64,000 bases of DNA from Neorhizobium sp. UBA3556 (lineage in GTDB: Bacteria; Pseudomonadota; Alphaproteobacteria; Rhizobiales; Rhizobiaceae). How positions within the stretch are numbered: the first letter of the stretch is position 1; each line of letters begins with the position of its first letter. The stretch spans positions 186,001 to 250,000 of the forward strand of contig DFNX01000016.1 of assembly GCA_002376235.1 (NCBI GenBank), in the 5' to 3' direction. A program made the translations under genes and the position numbers. The notes below the pieces were generated by a model. That model did no database searches, was not told the DNA's origin, and saw only the letters and a list, made by a program, of their open reading frames with translations. This document shows, in pieces, positions 1 to 8,706 of the stretch.

Positions 1-546
1 CAGTTCGCCATGGCTGGCGGTGCGGCTGCGTTCCGCGTCAACTGCACGCCCTGTCACGGCACGGGTGCCGCCGGCGGAGAGGGGTACCCGAACCTCAACG
101 ACGACGACTGGCTTTGGGGCGGCAGTGTCGATGCGATCTATCAGACTGTCGCGCACGGCATTCGTGATGCCGTCGATCCAGATACGCGTATCGGCGAGAT
201 GACTGCCTTTGCCGACGTGATTGAACCTGACGAAATTCGTCAGGCTGCTGCCTATGTCGTCAGCCTGACGGGGAAACCTCGTGATCCGTCGATGGTGGAG
301 CCCGGTAAGCAGGTCTTTATGGACAATTGCGCATCCTGTCATGGTGAGAATGCCGAGGGTAACCGCGATCTGGGCGCACCGAACCTGGCCGATGCCATCT
401 GGCTGAAAGTCGAGGGGGAAGATCAGATCGCAAGCCAGATCCGGGCACCGAAGCACGGCGTCATGCCGGCATGGGGCACACGCCTCGGCGATGTCACGGT
501 CAAGCAGCTGGCCGTCTATGTCCATTCCCTGGGAGGCGGGGAGTAG
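1..546 (+). CDS. fixP: Cytochrome c oxidase cbb3-type subunit III, 3' part (partial)
   Basis: This is the C-terminal part of FixP (CcoP), the membrane-anchored dihaem c-type cytochrome that passes electrons to the cbb3 high-affinity terminal oxidase. The reading frame is open from the first base of the window, so the gene starts upstream; the Met at position 10 lies inside the protein and is not a start. Two haem c sites are visible, CTPCH near the beginning and CASCH about 95 residues later, each in a cytochrome c domain with the usual downstream Met ligand region (for example GVMPAWG). The N-terminal membrane helix lies outside the window. fixG-fixH-fixI-fixS follow about 0.6 kb downstream, the usual rhizobial order fixNOQP then fixGHIS. 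Identification is firm. Confidence 0.95.
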   Translation, partial: QFAMAGGAAAFRVNCTPCHGTGAAGGEGYPNLNDDDWLWGGSVDAIYQTVAHGIRDAVDPDTRIGEMTAFADVIEPDEIRQAAAYVVSLTGKPRDPSMVEPGKQVFMDNCASCHGENAEGNRDLGAPNLADAIWLKVEGEDQIASQIRAPKHGVMPAWGTRLGDVTVKQLAVYVHSLGGGE

Positions 547-601
547 AGTCTCAGACCTTTGGTCTGAAACTCTCTTGGGCCGGGATCTTCGGGTCCCGGC
601 C
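546..601 (+). terminator. Two stem-loops after fixP, possible terminator
   Basis: Directly after the fixP stop there is a hairpin with arms TCAGACC and GGTCTGA around a TTT loop (about 551-567). A second, GC-rich hairpin with arms GGCCGGGA and TCCCGGCC lies at about 578-601. No long T run follows the second stem, so factor-independent termination is only probable. They mark the end of the fixNOQP unit and also lie past the 3' end of the convergent SRPBCC gene. Confidence 0.45.
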
Positions 602-636
602 GTCGAATTTCCAGAAAGGCAGATTGTGCCGGGTAA

Positions 637-1047
637 TCAAAGTCGTTCGAGGATGTTTTTCAGGGTGCTGAGGTCCTGATGGATCGCAGCGGCATCTGTC
701 TCGAAAGCTTTATCATCCGTGCCCGGCTGCCGGAGCAGGGTAAACATGATTTCCGCGCCGTCGCCATTCGGTATGACCCTCAAGGCGTTTTCGACGTTGA
801 TGCCGGTCTGAAGCGTGACGGTGTGATCGATGACGCCGAAGTCGTTCTCAGGCGCAAACCGCACTTGGATCTTTCCGATCGGGCCGCCATCGCCGATCCA
901 GTCTTCGCCGTCAGGTTTCAGGCCGGAGGCAAGGCCAGCAGCCCAGCGGGGCATGTTTTCCGGCTGGGATGCGAAGTCATAGACCTCACGCCAAGGCCGG
1001 TTGACGGTCAGGTGAATGATGCGAGCGGGCATCGGGGTCATAGTCAT
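637..1047 (-). CDS. SRPBCC family protein
   Basis: A 136-residue protein beginning ARIIHLTVNRPWREVYDFAS. This N-terminal pattern, a beta strand followed by a helix carrying W-x-x-V-Y-x-F, is typical of the START/Bet v1-like SRPBCC fold, whose members bind hydrophobic ligands in a deep pocket. No catalytic residue can be named, and the ligand is unknown. There is no signal peptide or membrane segment, so it should be cytosolic. It sits on the minus strand between fixP and fixG; its start is about 60 bp from the FixK box on the other side, so the two could share a short divergent promoter region. A start two codons downstream (MTPMPAR) is equally possible. Family assignment is fairly sure, function is not. 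Confidence 0.75.
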   Translation of the reverse strand: MTMTPMPARIIHLTVNRPWREVYDFASQPENMPRWAAGLASGLKPDGEDWIGDGGPIGKIQVRFAPENDFGVIDHTVTLQTGINVENALRVIPNGDGAEIMFTLLRQPGTDDKAFETDAAAIHQDLSTLKNILERL

Positions 1048-1106
1048 CTCCGTTCCCTAACCTGCAGAGGGTAGGGGCGTTAACTGGTCTGTGAATGCTG
1101 CGTGGC

Positions 1107-1120
1107 TTGACTTGCGTCAA
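1107..1120 (+). promoter_or_regulatory. FixK/FNR-type anaerobox upstream of fixG
   Basis: The 14-bp sequence TTGACTTGCGTCAA fits the FNR/FixK consensus TTGA-N6-TCAA exactly and is almost fully palindromic (TTGAC-N4-GTCAA). It lies about 50 bp before the chosen fixG start, the right distance for activation of fixGHIS under low oxygen by FixK or FnrN. Its position also argues against translation starting upstream of it. Confidence 0.85.
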
Positions 1121-1171
1121 GGAATGCAAGGTCGCGCGGTGGGACAAAGCATGGGACAAAGGAATGTTCCG

Positions 1172-2758
1172 ATGAATATCTATACCGCCGAAAGCGCCGC
1201 CGCAGGTGACGCATCTGTCGAACGGATTGATGCCAAGGCGGTCCATTCGCCTGGCGAAAAACGCCAGCCGCTTTACGAAAAACGCCAGAAAATCTTCCCG
1301 AAGCGCGCCGAGGGGCGATTCCGCCGGTTCAAATGGCTGGTGATGCTTGTCACGCTTGGCATCTATTATCTCACTCCCTGGATCCGTTGGGATCGTGGAC
1401 CCTTCGCTCCGGATCAGGCCGTCCTCGTCGATCTCGCCAGTCGTCGTTTCTATTTCTTCTTCATCGAGATCTGGCCGCAGGAGTTCATCTTCGTGGCCGG
1501 CCTTCTGGTCATGGCAGGCTTTGGCCTGTTCCTGCTGACCTCTGCAGTTGGTCGCGCATGGTGCGGATATGCCTGTCCCCAGACGGTCTGGGTTGACCTG
1601 TTCCTTGTGGTTGAACGCTTCATCGAAGGCGACCGCAACGCCCGCATGAAACTCGATGCCGGCCCCTGGACGGCGAAAAAGCTTTTCAAGCGCGTGGTCA
1701 AGCATTCGATCTGGATTGCCATCGCTATTGCGACGGGCGGCGCCTGGATCTTTTATTTCGCCGATGCGCCGTCGCTCGCCTTTGATTTCGTCACCGGTCA
1801 GGCTGCGTTCGTCGCCTATTCCACCGTCGCCATCCTGACGGCCACCACCTACCTGCTCGGTGGGCTGATGCGCGAGCAGGTCTGTATCTACATGTGTCCC
1901 TGGCCACGTATCCAGGGCGCTATGCTGGACGAACATTCGCTGGTCGTGACCTATAATGACTGGCGAGGCGAACCGCGCAGCCGCCACGCCAAGAAGGCGG
2001 CGGCTAGCGGTCAGATCGTCGGCGATTGCGTCGATTGCAACGCTTGCGTTGCAGTCTGTCCCATGGGCATCGACATTCGCGACGGCCAGCAGATGGCCTG
2101 CATCACTTGTGCGCTCTGTATCGACGCCTGCGATGGCGTCATGGACAAGATCGGCAAGGAACGCGGCCTGATCGCTTATGCGACACTCGACGAATACGAT
2201 GCAAACATGGCGCTCGCGACCGCCGGTGGTACCGCGCCGATCGACCCGACCCGGACCCGCAAACCGGATGGCGGCTTTGTTGAGGGTGTCCGCCATTTCA
2301 ACTGGAAAATTCTGCTACGCCCGCGCACGCTGCTCTACATGGGCGTCTGGACTGCGGTCGGCATCGGTCTTGTCGTCGCGCTTCTGTCTCGCGACCGGCT
2401 TGAGATCAACGTCCTCCATGACCGAAATCCACAATTCGTCATGGAATCGGATGGATCGATCCGCAACGGCTATACGGTCCGTCTTCTCAACATGATTCCG
2501 GAGCCGCGCACGATCATGCTGTCGCTGGACGGGGTGCCTGATGCGACGATGAAGATCATCGGTATTTCTGACGTGCCGGGACGCGAATTCGCCATCGAGG
2601 TGGCACCTGACAAGGCAATGGCGCTTAAGGTTTATGTCACGCTGCCGCGTGATGAAGCCAAGCGCGAAGCATCCTTCCATTTCATCGCCGAAGACCGCTC
2701 CAGTCATGAGCGCAACAGCTACTCGGCCAACTTCTTTGTACCTGGAGGCAAAAGATGA
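1172..2758 (+). CDS. fixG: Cytochrome c oxidase accessory protein CcoG/FixG
   Basis: FixG is a membrane iron-sulfur protein needed for cbb3 oxidase biogenesis; family members are linked to copper reduction or delivery for the oxidase. The 528-residue product has several membrane helices (for example after FRRFKWLVMLVTLGIYYL and around EFIFVAGLLVMAGFGLFLL). It carries two ferredoxin-type clusters (CVDCNACVAVCP and CITCALCIDAC) near the middle and a C-terminal periplasmic Ig-like domain. The frame is open further upstream, but I chose the ATG at 1172. It follows AAAGGA by about 8 bp, lies downstream of the FixK box, and gives the usual N-terminus MNIYTAES. It overlaps fixH by 4 bp (ATGA), showing translational coupling. 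Confidence 0.95.
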   Translation: MNIYTAESAAAGDASVERIDAKAVHSPGEKRQPLYEKRQKIFPKRAEGRFRRFKWLVMLVTLGIYYLTPWIRWDRGPFAPDQAVLVDLASRRFYFFFIEIWPQEFIFVAGLLVMAGFGLFLLTSAVGRAWCGYACPQTVWVDLFLVVERFIEGDRNARMKLDAGPWTAKKLFKRVVKHSIWIAIAIATGGAWIFYFADAPSLAFDFVTGQAAFVAYSTVAILTATTYLLGGLMREQVCIYMCPWPRIQGAMLDEHSLVVTYNDWRGEPRSRHAKKAAASGQIVGDCVDCNACVAVCPMGIDIRDGQQMACITCALCIDACDGVMDKIGKERGLIAYATLDEYDANMALATAGGTAPIDPTRTRKPDGGFVEGVRHFNWKILLRPRTLLYMGVWTAVGIGLVVALLSRDRLEINVLHDRNPQFVMESDGSIRNGYTVRLLNMIPEPRTIMLSLDGVPDATMKIIGISDVPGREFAIEVAPDKAMALKVYVTLPRDEAKREASFHFIAEDRSSHERNSYSANFFVPGGKR

Positions 2759-3249
2759 GCACTGCATCGCAAAAGGGCTTCGTTTTCACGGGCTGGCATA
2801 TGGCGGGCATCATGGTGCTCTTCTTCGGCACGATCATCTCGGTCAATGTCTTCATGGCCTATAATGCGGTCACCACCTGGAGTGGTCTTGTCGTTCCAAA
2901 TACCTATGTCGCCAGCCAGCAGTTCAACGGCAAGGTAGCGCAGGCGCGCGCGCTTGCCGCAAGCGGTGTCAACGGCAGGCTTGCCGTCACAGCGGATGGC
3001 GCAAGCTACGCAGTTCTGGATGCAGATGGGCAGCCGGTCGAAGCCGACAGCCTTGTCCTCAATTTCAAGCGCCCTGTCGGCGAGCATCAGGATTTCAGCA
3101 TTGAAATGGTCGCCGAAGGGCCGGGCGTCTTCCATGTTTCCCGCGAGGTTCTGCCGGGTCACTGGATCGTCGAGGCGATTGCCGAGCGTGGCGGTGAACG
3201 CATCCTGCATCATGCGGAACGCGTTTCCGTTCATGGAGCAAGGAAATGA
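2755..3249 (+). CDS. fixH: cbb3 oxidase assembly protein FixH
   Basis: A 164-residue protein of the FixH/CcoH family with one N-terminal membrane helix (GWHMAGIMVLFFGTIISVNV) and a periplasmic domain. It starts with the conserved F-T-G-x-H/W-x-M pattern (FTGWHMAG). FixH acts with FixG, FixI and FixS in assembly of the cbb3 oxidase. The start overlaps the fixG stop and the stop overlaps the fixI start (ATGA), so the four genes are one tightly coupled transcript. Length and position are as expected for Rhizobiaceae. Confidence 0.93.
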   Translation: MSTASQKGFVFTGWHMAGIMVLFFGTIISVNVFMAYNAVTTWSGLVVPNTYVASQQFNGKVAQARALAASGVNGRLAVTADGASYAVLDADGQPVEADSLVLNFKRPVGEHQDFSIEMVAEGPGVFHVSREVLPGHWIVEAIAERGGERILHHAERVSVHGARK

Positions 3250-5525
3250 GCTGCTGCGCACCCGGAACGGAAGGCGAGATCGTCAGATCAGCACCGTCTT
3301 CCGAGGAAATGCTCCTGGCAAGCCGGGATCTGGGTGAGGGCAGGCGACAGGTGGACCTGAGCGTTCCGGGCGTCCATTGCGGCGCCTGCATAGTCTCGAT
3401 CGAAAATGCGCTGAAGGCCATGCCTTCGGTGGAAAAGGCTCGCGTCAATCTCTCGACCAAACGCGTATCCATCGTCTGGCACCAGAAGCCCGATGGGCCG
3501 GCTGTCGATCCGGCCGATTTCGTCGGGTCGATCACCTCGGCAACAGGTTACGACGCCTATCTCTTCGATGCCTCGCTCGATGACGGCGACAAGCTGCAGC
3601 GCGACCTCGTGCGCGCCGTCGCCCTTTGCGGTTTTGCCGCTGCCAACATCATGCTTCTGTCGGTTTCCGTGTGGTCCGGTGCCGATGATGCCACCCGCGA
3701 CCTGTTCCACTGGATCTCGGCCTTCATCGCCGCACCCGCGTTGATCTATGGCGGCCGTTTTTTCTACATATCCACCTGGGCGGCGCTGAAGCGCGGCCGC
3801 ACCAACATGGATGTGCCGATCGCACTGGCGATCACGCTCTCCTATGCGGTATCGCTGTGGGAAACCATGCATCACGGCCAGCACGCCTGGTTTGATGCTA
3901 CCGTCTCGCTGCTCTTCTTCCTGCTGATAGGCCGTACGCTCGATCATATCATGCGTGACCGGGCGAGGGCGGCGATCAGCGGCCTTGCACGCCTGTCACC
4001 GCGCGGTGCCATGGTCGTTTTGGCCGATGGAACGCGAGAATACCGCCCCGTCGAGGATGTGAAGCCCGGAGATCGCGTCGCGATTGCCGCCGGCGAGCGC
4101 ATCCCCGTCGACGGCGCCGTCGAATGGGGCGCGAGCGATCTCGACGTCTCGATCGTCAACGGCGAAAGCGCGCCGCAGGCCGTCGCAGCCGGTGCCGCCG
4201 TCCATGCCGGCACGCTCAGCCTCACCGGCTCGCTCATCATCAAGGTTACCGCAACGGCAAAGGATTCCTTCCTTGCCGAAGTCATCTCGCTGATGGAAGT
4301 GGCCGAAGGCGCCAAGGCCGGTTACCGCCGCCTCGCAGACCGCGCCGCGCAATATTATTCGCCCGTCGTACACTTTCTCGCGCTCACCGCCTTCGTCTCC
4401 TGGGGCCTTGCCGGTGGAGACTGGAAGCGGGCCATGCTGATCGCGATTGCGGTCCTCATCATCACCTGCCCCTGCGCGCTCGGCTTGGCCGTGCCGGTCG
4501 TTCAGGTCGTCGCTGCCGGCCGCCTGTTCAAAAACGGCATCATGGTCAAGGACGGCTCAGCCATGGAGCGGCTCGCCCAGGCAGATAGCGTCATCTTCGA
4601 CAAGACCGGAACCCTGACGCTCGGCCGTCCGCGCCTCGTCAATGGCAGCGATATTCCGGGACCAGTCCTTTCGCTCGCCGCCGGCCTTGCCGCGCACTCG
4701 CGCCATCCGCTGTCGCGGGCAATTTGCGCTGTGGCATCCGGTCCGTTCCCGCTCTTCGACGACGTCATCGAAATCCCCGGAAGCGGCCTTGAGGCTCGCC
4801 GTGGCGAAGGGCTCTATCGGCTCGGCAACCGCCGCTTCGCCTGTGGTGACGCAGCCGGCAGCGAGAATGTCGATCTTGAGGTCGTGCTGTCGCGCGACGG
4901 TCACGAAGTCACCTGTATCCGCTTCGAGGACGCGCTTCGCCAGGATGCCGCTTCGGCCATCCGCATGCTCGAGGCCGACGGCATGCCGGTCGATCTCGTC
5001 TCGGGTGATCGCGCAGGTCCAGTGAGGGCGCTGACGGCTCAACTGGGTATCGCGCGCTGGAAGGCGGAGGTCTCGCCCAAGGGCAAGGCCGATTATTGCG
5101 CCTCGCTTGCCGGTGAAGGCCGCAAGGTCCTGATGGTCGGCGATGGCATCAACGATGCGCCGGCGCTTGCGGCAGCCCATGTCTCGATGGCGCCTGCCAC
5201 CGCGGCGGATATCGGCCGCAAGGCTGCCGATTTCGTCTTCATGCATGAAAGCCTCAATGCCGTACCTCTGGCGATCGATATCTCGCGTCGCTCTGGTCAA
5301 CTCATTCGGCAGAATTTCGCGCTTGCCATCGGTTACAACATCATCGCCGTGCCGATCGCGCTTGCCGGTTATGCCACGCCGCTGATCGCCGCCGTCGCCA
5401 TGTCGACCTCGTCGATCATTGTCGTCGTCAACGCGCTCAGGCTGAACCGGATCGGCAGCGAGGATCTGGCGGCACAGGCAGGATCTCAGGAAACGGCTGA
5501 AAAAGGAAAGATGCGCGCCGCATGA
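3246..5525 (+). CDS. fixI: Copper-exporting type P-type ATPase FixI/CcoI
   Basis: This 759-residue P1B-type ATPase moves copper for cbb3 oxidase maturation. It starts MSCCAP, a Cys-rich N-terminus common in FixI. An HMA metal-binding domain with GVHCGAC follows at about residues 40-110. Then come the membrane domain, the actuator loop (VNGES, the TGES equivalent), the ion-binding CPC motif in IITCPCALGLAVP, the phosphorylation site DKTGTLT and the hinge GDGINDAP. All catalytic motifs look intact. It lies in the fixGHIS order, overlaps fixH by 4 bp and ends overlapping fixS. CPC plus this context separates it from general copper-tolerance CopA. Confidence 0.96.
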   Translation: MSCCAPGTEGEIVRSAPSSEEMLLASRDLGEGRRQVDLSVPGVHCGACIVSIENALKAMPSVEKARVNLSTKRVSIVWHQKPDGPAVDPADFVGSITSATGYDAYLFDASLDDGDKLQRDLVRAVALCGFAAANIMLLSVSVWSGADDATRDLFHWISAFIAAPALIYGGRFFYISTWAALKRGRTNMDVPIALAITLSYAVSLWETMHHGQHAWFDATVSLLFFLLIGRTLDHIMRDRARAAISGLARLSPRGAMVVLADGTREYRPVEDVKPGDRVAIAAGERIPVDGAVEWGASDLDVSIVNGESAPQAVAAGAAVHAGTLSLTGSLIIKVTATAKDSFLAEVISLMEVAEGAKAGYRRLADRAAQYYSPVVHFLALTAFVSWGLAGGDWKRAMLIAIAVLIITCPCALGLAVPVVQVVAAGRLFKNGIMVKDGSAMERLAQADSVIFDKTGTLTLGRPRLVNGSDIPGPVLSLAAGLAAHSRHPLSRAICAVASGPFPLFDDVIEIPGSGLEARRGEGLYRLGNRRFACGDAAGSENVDLEVVLSRDGHEVTCIRFEDALRQDAASAIRMLEADGMPVDLVSGDRAGPVRALTAQLGIARWKAEVSPKGKADYCASLAGEGRKVLMVGDGINDAPALAAAHVSMAPATAADIGRKAADFVFMHESLNAVPLAIDISRRSGQLIRQNFALAIGYNIIAVPIALAGYATPLIAAVAMSTSSIIVVVNALRLNRIGSEDLAAQAGSQETAEKGKMRAA

Positions 5526-5674
5526 ACATGCTCCTCTACCTCATCCCGGTCGCGCTTTTCCTCGGAGGCCTTGGTCTTGCGGCCTTCCTCTGGTCGCTGA
5601 AGAATGGCCAGTATGAGGACCTCGACGGCGCCGCCTGGCGCATCATCGATGATGGTGAGGATCGCCCCGGCTGA
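5522..5674 (+). CDS. fixS: cbb3 oxidase maturation protein FixS/CcoS
   Basis: A 50-residue membrane peptide, MNMLLYLIPVALFLGGLGLA at its N-terminus, with one helix followed by WSLKNGQYEDLDGAAWRI. This short helix and the W-x-x-x-x-G-Q-Y/F-D/E-D pattern are the FixS/CcoS hallmark. Family members are needed for insertion of haem and copper into the catalytic subunit of the cbb3 oxidase. The start ATG overlaps the fixI stop codon (ATGA), so translation is coupled. It closes the fixGHIS operon; no obvious intrinsic terminator follows. Confidence 0.93.
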   Translation: MNMLLYLIPVALFLGGLGLAAFLWSLKNGQYEDLDGAAWRIIDDGEDRPG

Positions 5675-5805
5675 CGGGCCTTGATTATGGGGGCGGGCTA
5701 TGGGGGCAGACAAATGCAGAATGTGGCCGATTTAGACAATCGCTCCCTTGCCCCCATGGCACACCAATGCCAAAAGAAGGCGCAACAAAATCGGAGGCTC
5801 CTCCC

Positions 5806-7239
5806 GTGGAACAGGCAGAAATCGGCCTAATCGGCCTTGGCGTCATGGGCGCCAACCTCGCGCTCAATATCGCTGAAAAGGGCAACAAGATTGCCGTCTT
5901 CAATCGTACGGTTGAGGTCACGAAGAAATTTTACGCAGATGCAGGCGCTCTCCAGGGCCAGATCATTCCGTGCGAAACGATGGAAGATTTCATCAAGGCC
6001 ATTCGCCCGCCGCGCCCGATCATCATCATGATCAAGGCTGGCGATCCGGTCGACCAGCAGATGGAGCTTCTGAAGCCCTACCTGTCCTCCGGCGACATCA
6101 TGATCGACGCCGGCAATGCCAATTTCCGCGATACGATGCGCCGCTTCAAAAGCCTTGAAGGCAGTGACCTGACCTTCATCGGCATGGGCGTTTCCGGTGG
6201 TGAGGAAGGTGCGCGTCACGGTCCGTCCATCATGGTCGGCGGCACCGAGGAAAGCTGGAAGCGCGTCGAGAAGGTCCTGACCTCGATCTCGGCCAAGTTC
6301 AATGGCGAACCCTGCGTCGACTGGCTTGGCGAAAACGGCGCTGGCCACTTCGTCAAGACGATCCATAACGGCATCGAATATGCCGACATGCAGATGATCG
6401 CGGAAATCTATGGCATCCTGCGCGATGGCCTCGGCATGAGCGCTGCCGAAATCGGTGGAGTCTTCGGCCGCTGGAACGAAGGTCGCCTCGATTCCTACCT
6501 CATGGAAATCTCGGAAAAGGTCCTGAAGGCGACCGACCCGATTTCCGGCAAGCCGATGGTCGACGTGATCGTCGACAGTGCCGGCCAGAAGGGCACCGGC
6601 AAGTGGTCGGTCATCGAAGCCCAGAACATGGGCGTCGCAGCGACCTCGATCGAAGCAGCTGTTGCCGGCCGCGTCATTTCCTCGCTCCGTTCCGAGCGTC
6701 AGGCTGCCGAAAAGATCCTCGGCAAGCCGGCTCTGGTCGATCGCCCGAAGGATGGCATGGCTTTCCTCGCCGATCTGGAACTCGCGCTCTTGGCCGCCAA
6801 GATCGGTGCCTATGCGCAAGGGTTTGCCGTCATGGCGGAAGCCTCGAAGGAATTCGGCTGGAACCTGCCGATGCCGACGATCGCCAAGATCTGGCGCGCC
6901 GGCTGCATCATCCGTTCGCAGTTCCTCGATGAGATCACCTCGGCCTTCACCAAGGATCCGAACGTGGCAAACCTCATCGTCACCCCGGCCTTCTCGCAGC
7001 TGGTCAAGGAAACCGACGGCGCGCTTCGCCGCATCGTATCCTACGCAGCGCTGAACGGCCTTCCTGCTCCGGCGCTTACCTCGGCTCTGACCTATTTCGA
7101 CGCCTATCGTCGGGGCAGGGGCACGGCCAACCTCATCCAGGCCCAGCGCGACTTCTTCGGCGCGCACGGCTTCGACCGCCTCGATGGTGTCGACAAGCAC
7201 CACGGCCCCTGGGGCAGCGGTCTGGCCGATTTCGCCTGA
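5806..7239 (+). CDS. gnd: 6-phosphogluconate dehydrogenase (decarboxylating)
   Basis: Gnd oxidises 6-phosphogluconate to ribulose 5-phosphate and CO2 with NADP, in the oxidative pentose phosphate pathway of the cytosol. The product has the dinucleotide motif GLGVMGANLA at its start and the substrate-binding MGVSGGEEGARHGPS. The helical domain carries the catalytic Lys and Asn in HFVKTIHNGIEYADMQ. A start codon at 5767 is in frame, but I prefer the GTG at 5806: it has GGAGG 8 bp upstream and yields MEQAEIGLIGLG, the usual rhizobial N-terminus (477 residues). A strong terminator follows. It appears to be a single-gene unit. Confidence 0.93.
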   Translation: MEQAEIGLIGLGVMGANLALNIAEKGNKIAVFNRTVEVTKKFYADAGALQGQIIPCETMEDFIKAIRPPRPIIIMIKAGDPVDQQMELLKPYLSSGDIMIDAGNANFRDTMRRFKSLEGSDLTFIGMGVSGGEEGARHGPSIMVGGTEESWKRVEKVLTSISAKFNGEPCVDWLGENGAGHFVKTIHNGIEYADMQMIAEIYGILRDGLGMSAAEIGGVFGRWNEGRLDSYLMEISEKVLKATDPISGKPMVDVIVDSAGQKGTGKWSVIEAQNMGVAATSIEAAVAGRVISSLRSERQAAEKILGKPALVDRPKDGMAFLADLELALLAAKIGAYAQGFAVMAEASKEFGWNLPMPTIAKIWRAGCIIRSQFLDEITSAFTKDPNVANLIVTPAFSQLVKETDGALRRIVSYAALNGLPAPALTSALTYFDAYRRGRGTANLIQAQRDFFGAHGFDRLDGVDKHHGPWGSGLADFA

Positions 7240-7260
7240 TCGCAGTTGATGAATTAGATG

Positions 7261-7290
7261 AAAAAGCCCGGCCAAGTGCCGGGCTTTTTT
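7261..7290 (+). terminator. Rho-independent terminator of gnd
   Basis: A perfect 12-bp stem (AAAAAGCCCGGC with GCCGGGCTTTTT) around the loop CAAGT ends in a run of six T. The A run on the other side makes it work on both strands, so it can also end the convergent LacI-type regulator gene. Confidence 0.93.
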
Positions 7291-7301
7291 ATATGGAGTT
7301 C

Positions 7302-8375
7302 CTAATCCTTCGGTCCCATCTTCGACCATACCGGCCCGTCGATACTCTGCAGCAATTCGGGCGCAACGCCGTCGATACGGGCCAGAACCGCTTTTGCCAG
7401 TTCCTGGCCGGCATAACGCACATCTTCCGTCACGGTCAGCATTTCCGGCCTGATCCAGTTCAAGAATTCGGCCGACTGTTTCGAGACTATGTCTATCTCC
7501 TTACCCAGCCGACGTCCGGCAGCCTCTGCTCCGGCGACCAATGCGATCGATGCGGATCCGCTGAGAGAAACAATTCCGTCTGGCGGTTCCGGAAGGCGAC
7601 ACAGACGCTCCGCATAGGCACGGATTTCCTCGAGCGCCGTTTCTGTCGTCATCCGTCCCATGGAGACTTCGGTGGCCTGAAAATCGTTCAGGCCACGCTC
7701 GAAACCTATCCGGCTATGGATCTGGTAGGAAAACCGGCTGAGTGGTGCAAGAAGCGCGATGCGCCGCCGTCCGCGTTGCACAAGCCTTTGCACCGCCTGA
7801 TAGACATAGGCCTCGTTGTCGAAATCGTGGAACGGATGAACGATGCCCATATCGGTTCGCCCATGGGTCACGAAGGGAAGATTCCGCTCCGTCATCAGCC
7901 GCACGCGCGGATCCTCAGGCTCCATGCGCGAGATGATCACCCCGTCCGCCGATCCGGTATCGAGAATGTAGCGCACCGGCACCATCGGATCTTTCTCGAA
8001 GGAATGCGGTGTCACCACAAGGTGATACTGGGTTCCTCCCAGCACTTCCGAAATACCCTGCACCATCTGGCTGGTGAAACCCATCAATTCCTGCTCGATG
8101 CTCAACACCAGCGCGATCACGTTGGTCTTGCCGGTCCGCAGGCGCACGCCCGCCCGGTTCGGCTGGTAGCCGAGTTGGCGCGCCACCAACTTTACGCGCT
8201 CCTTGGTCTCGGACCCAATATCCGGCGCATCTTTCAGCGCTCGCGATACGGTCGTGATCCCGAGCCCCGTCATGAAGGCGATCGTCTTGAGGGTTGGGCG
8301 TTCATTGCTTGCCACATTGCGCGCCGATGTTTTTCTGATTTCGTCCATCTTGCTGCTCGCGCCGATTGCCGCCAT
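7302..8375 (-). CDS. LacI-family transcriptional regulator
   Basis: A 357-residue regulator with an N-terminal LacI helix-turn-helix (TLKTIAFMTGLGITTVSRAL, followed by hinge residues NRAGVRLRTGKTN) and a periplasmic-binding-protein-like effector domain starting VIALVLSIEQE. It is divergent from the sugar ABC importer starting at 8707 and very probably controls it. Two near-identical 14-bp palindromes lie in the shared intergenic region, one close to each gene. The nine or so residues before MDEIRKT may not be translated, since a later ATG at 8348 is in frame and neither start has a strong ribosome site. The effector is unknown; an imported mannoside or xyloside or a breakdown product is plausible. 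It resembles regulators placed beside rhizobial alpha- or beta-glycoside importers, but I cannot assign a symbol. Confidence 0.9.
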   Translation of the reverse strand: MAAIGASSKMDEIRKTSARNVASNERPTLKTIAFMTGLGITTVSRALKDAPDIGSETKERVKLVARQLGYQPNRAGVRLRTGKTNVIALVLSIEQELMGFTSQMVQGISEVLGGTQYHLVVTPHSFEKDPMVPVRYILDTGSADGVIISRMEPEDPRVRLMTERNLPFVTHGRTDMGIVHPFHDFDNEAYVYQAVQRLVQRGRRRIALLAPLSRFSYQIHSRIGFERGLNDFQATEVSMGRMTTETALEEIRAYAERLCRLPEPPDGIVSLSGSASIALVAGAEAAGRRLGKEIDIVSKQSAEFLNWIRPEMLTVTEDVRYAGQELAKAVLARIDGVAPELLQSIDGPVWSKMGPKD

Positions 8376-8414
8376 TGGTTTGTGGATAGCCTAATCCGGT
8401 TATTACAGGAAAAT

Positions 8415-8428
8415 CTGAAACGTTACAG
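8415..8428. promoter_or_regulatory. LacI-type operator, regulator-proximal copy
   Basis: CTGAAACGTTACAG differs by one base from the perfect palindrome CTGAAACGTTTCAG, with the central CG typical of LacI-family operators. It lies about 40 bp upstream of the regulator start and could serve autoregulation. Confidence 0.7.
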
Positions 8429-8677
8429 GTAATTTTCGACTGGCATCCGATGAGAGTGCTTAGATCCGCAACCGTGTGTTGGCATTACGCAATTGCACAT
8501 CGATTTTTTGCATATGCGAAATGAAATCGCCTTGGATCGATCTCATATCCGCATTTTGTGGAATTATTTACCTGATGATCTCCTTAAATTCACGCCTTAA
8601 AGTTGTTTTGATGGTCTGTCATACAGTAATTTGGAGAAGCAGGCTTGCCACCCCAATGGCTTTGCCCTAGCTTTTTA

Positions 8678-8691
8678 CTGCAACGTTTCAG
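8678..8691. promoter_or_regulatory. LacI-type operator, importer-proximal copy
   Basis: CTGCAACGTTTCAG again differs by one base from CTGAAACGTTTCAG. It lies just before the ribosome site GAGGGAGGAG of the substrate-binding protein gene, within the transcribed leader or at the promoter, where a bound repressor would block expression. The 263 bp between the two copies would allow looping. Confidence 0.72.
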
Positions 8692-8706
8692 TGAGGGAGG
8701 AGACTC

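Noticed and set aside
986..2296. Long minus-strand open frame opposite fixG
   Set aside because: It lies fully antisense to fixG, has Asp/Arg/Gly-rich shadow composition, no ribosome site and no family motif.
5827..7329. 500-codon minus-strand open frame opposite gnd
   Set aside because: Antisense shadow of a GC-rich gene; composition and lack of motifs show it is not coding.
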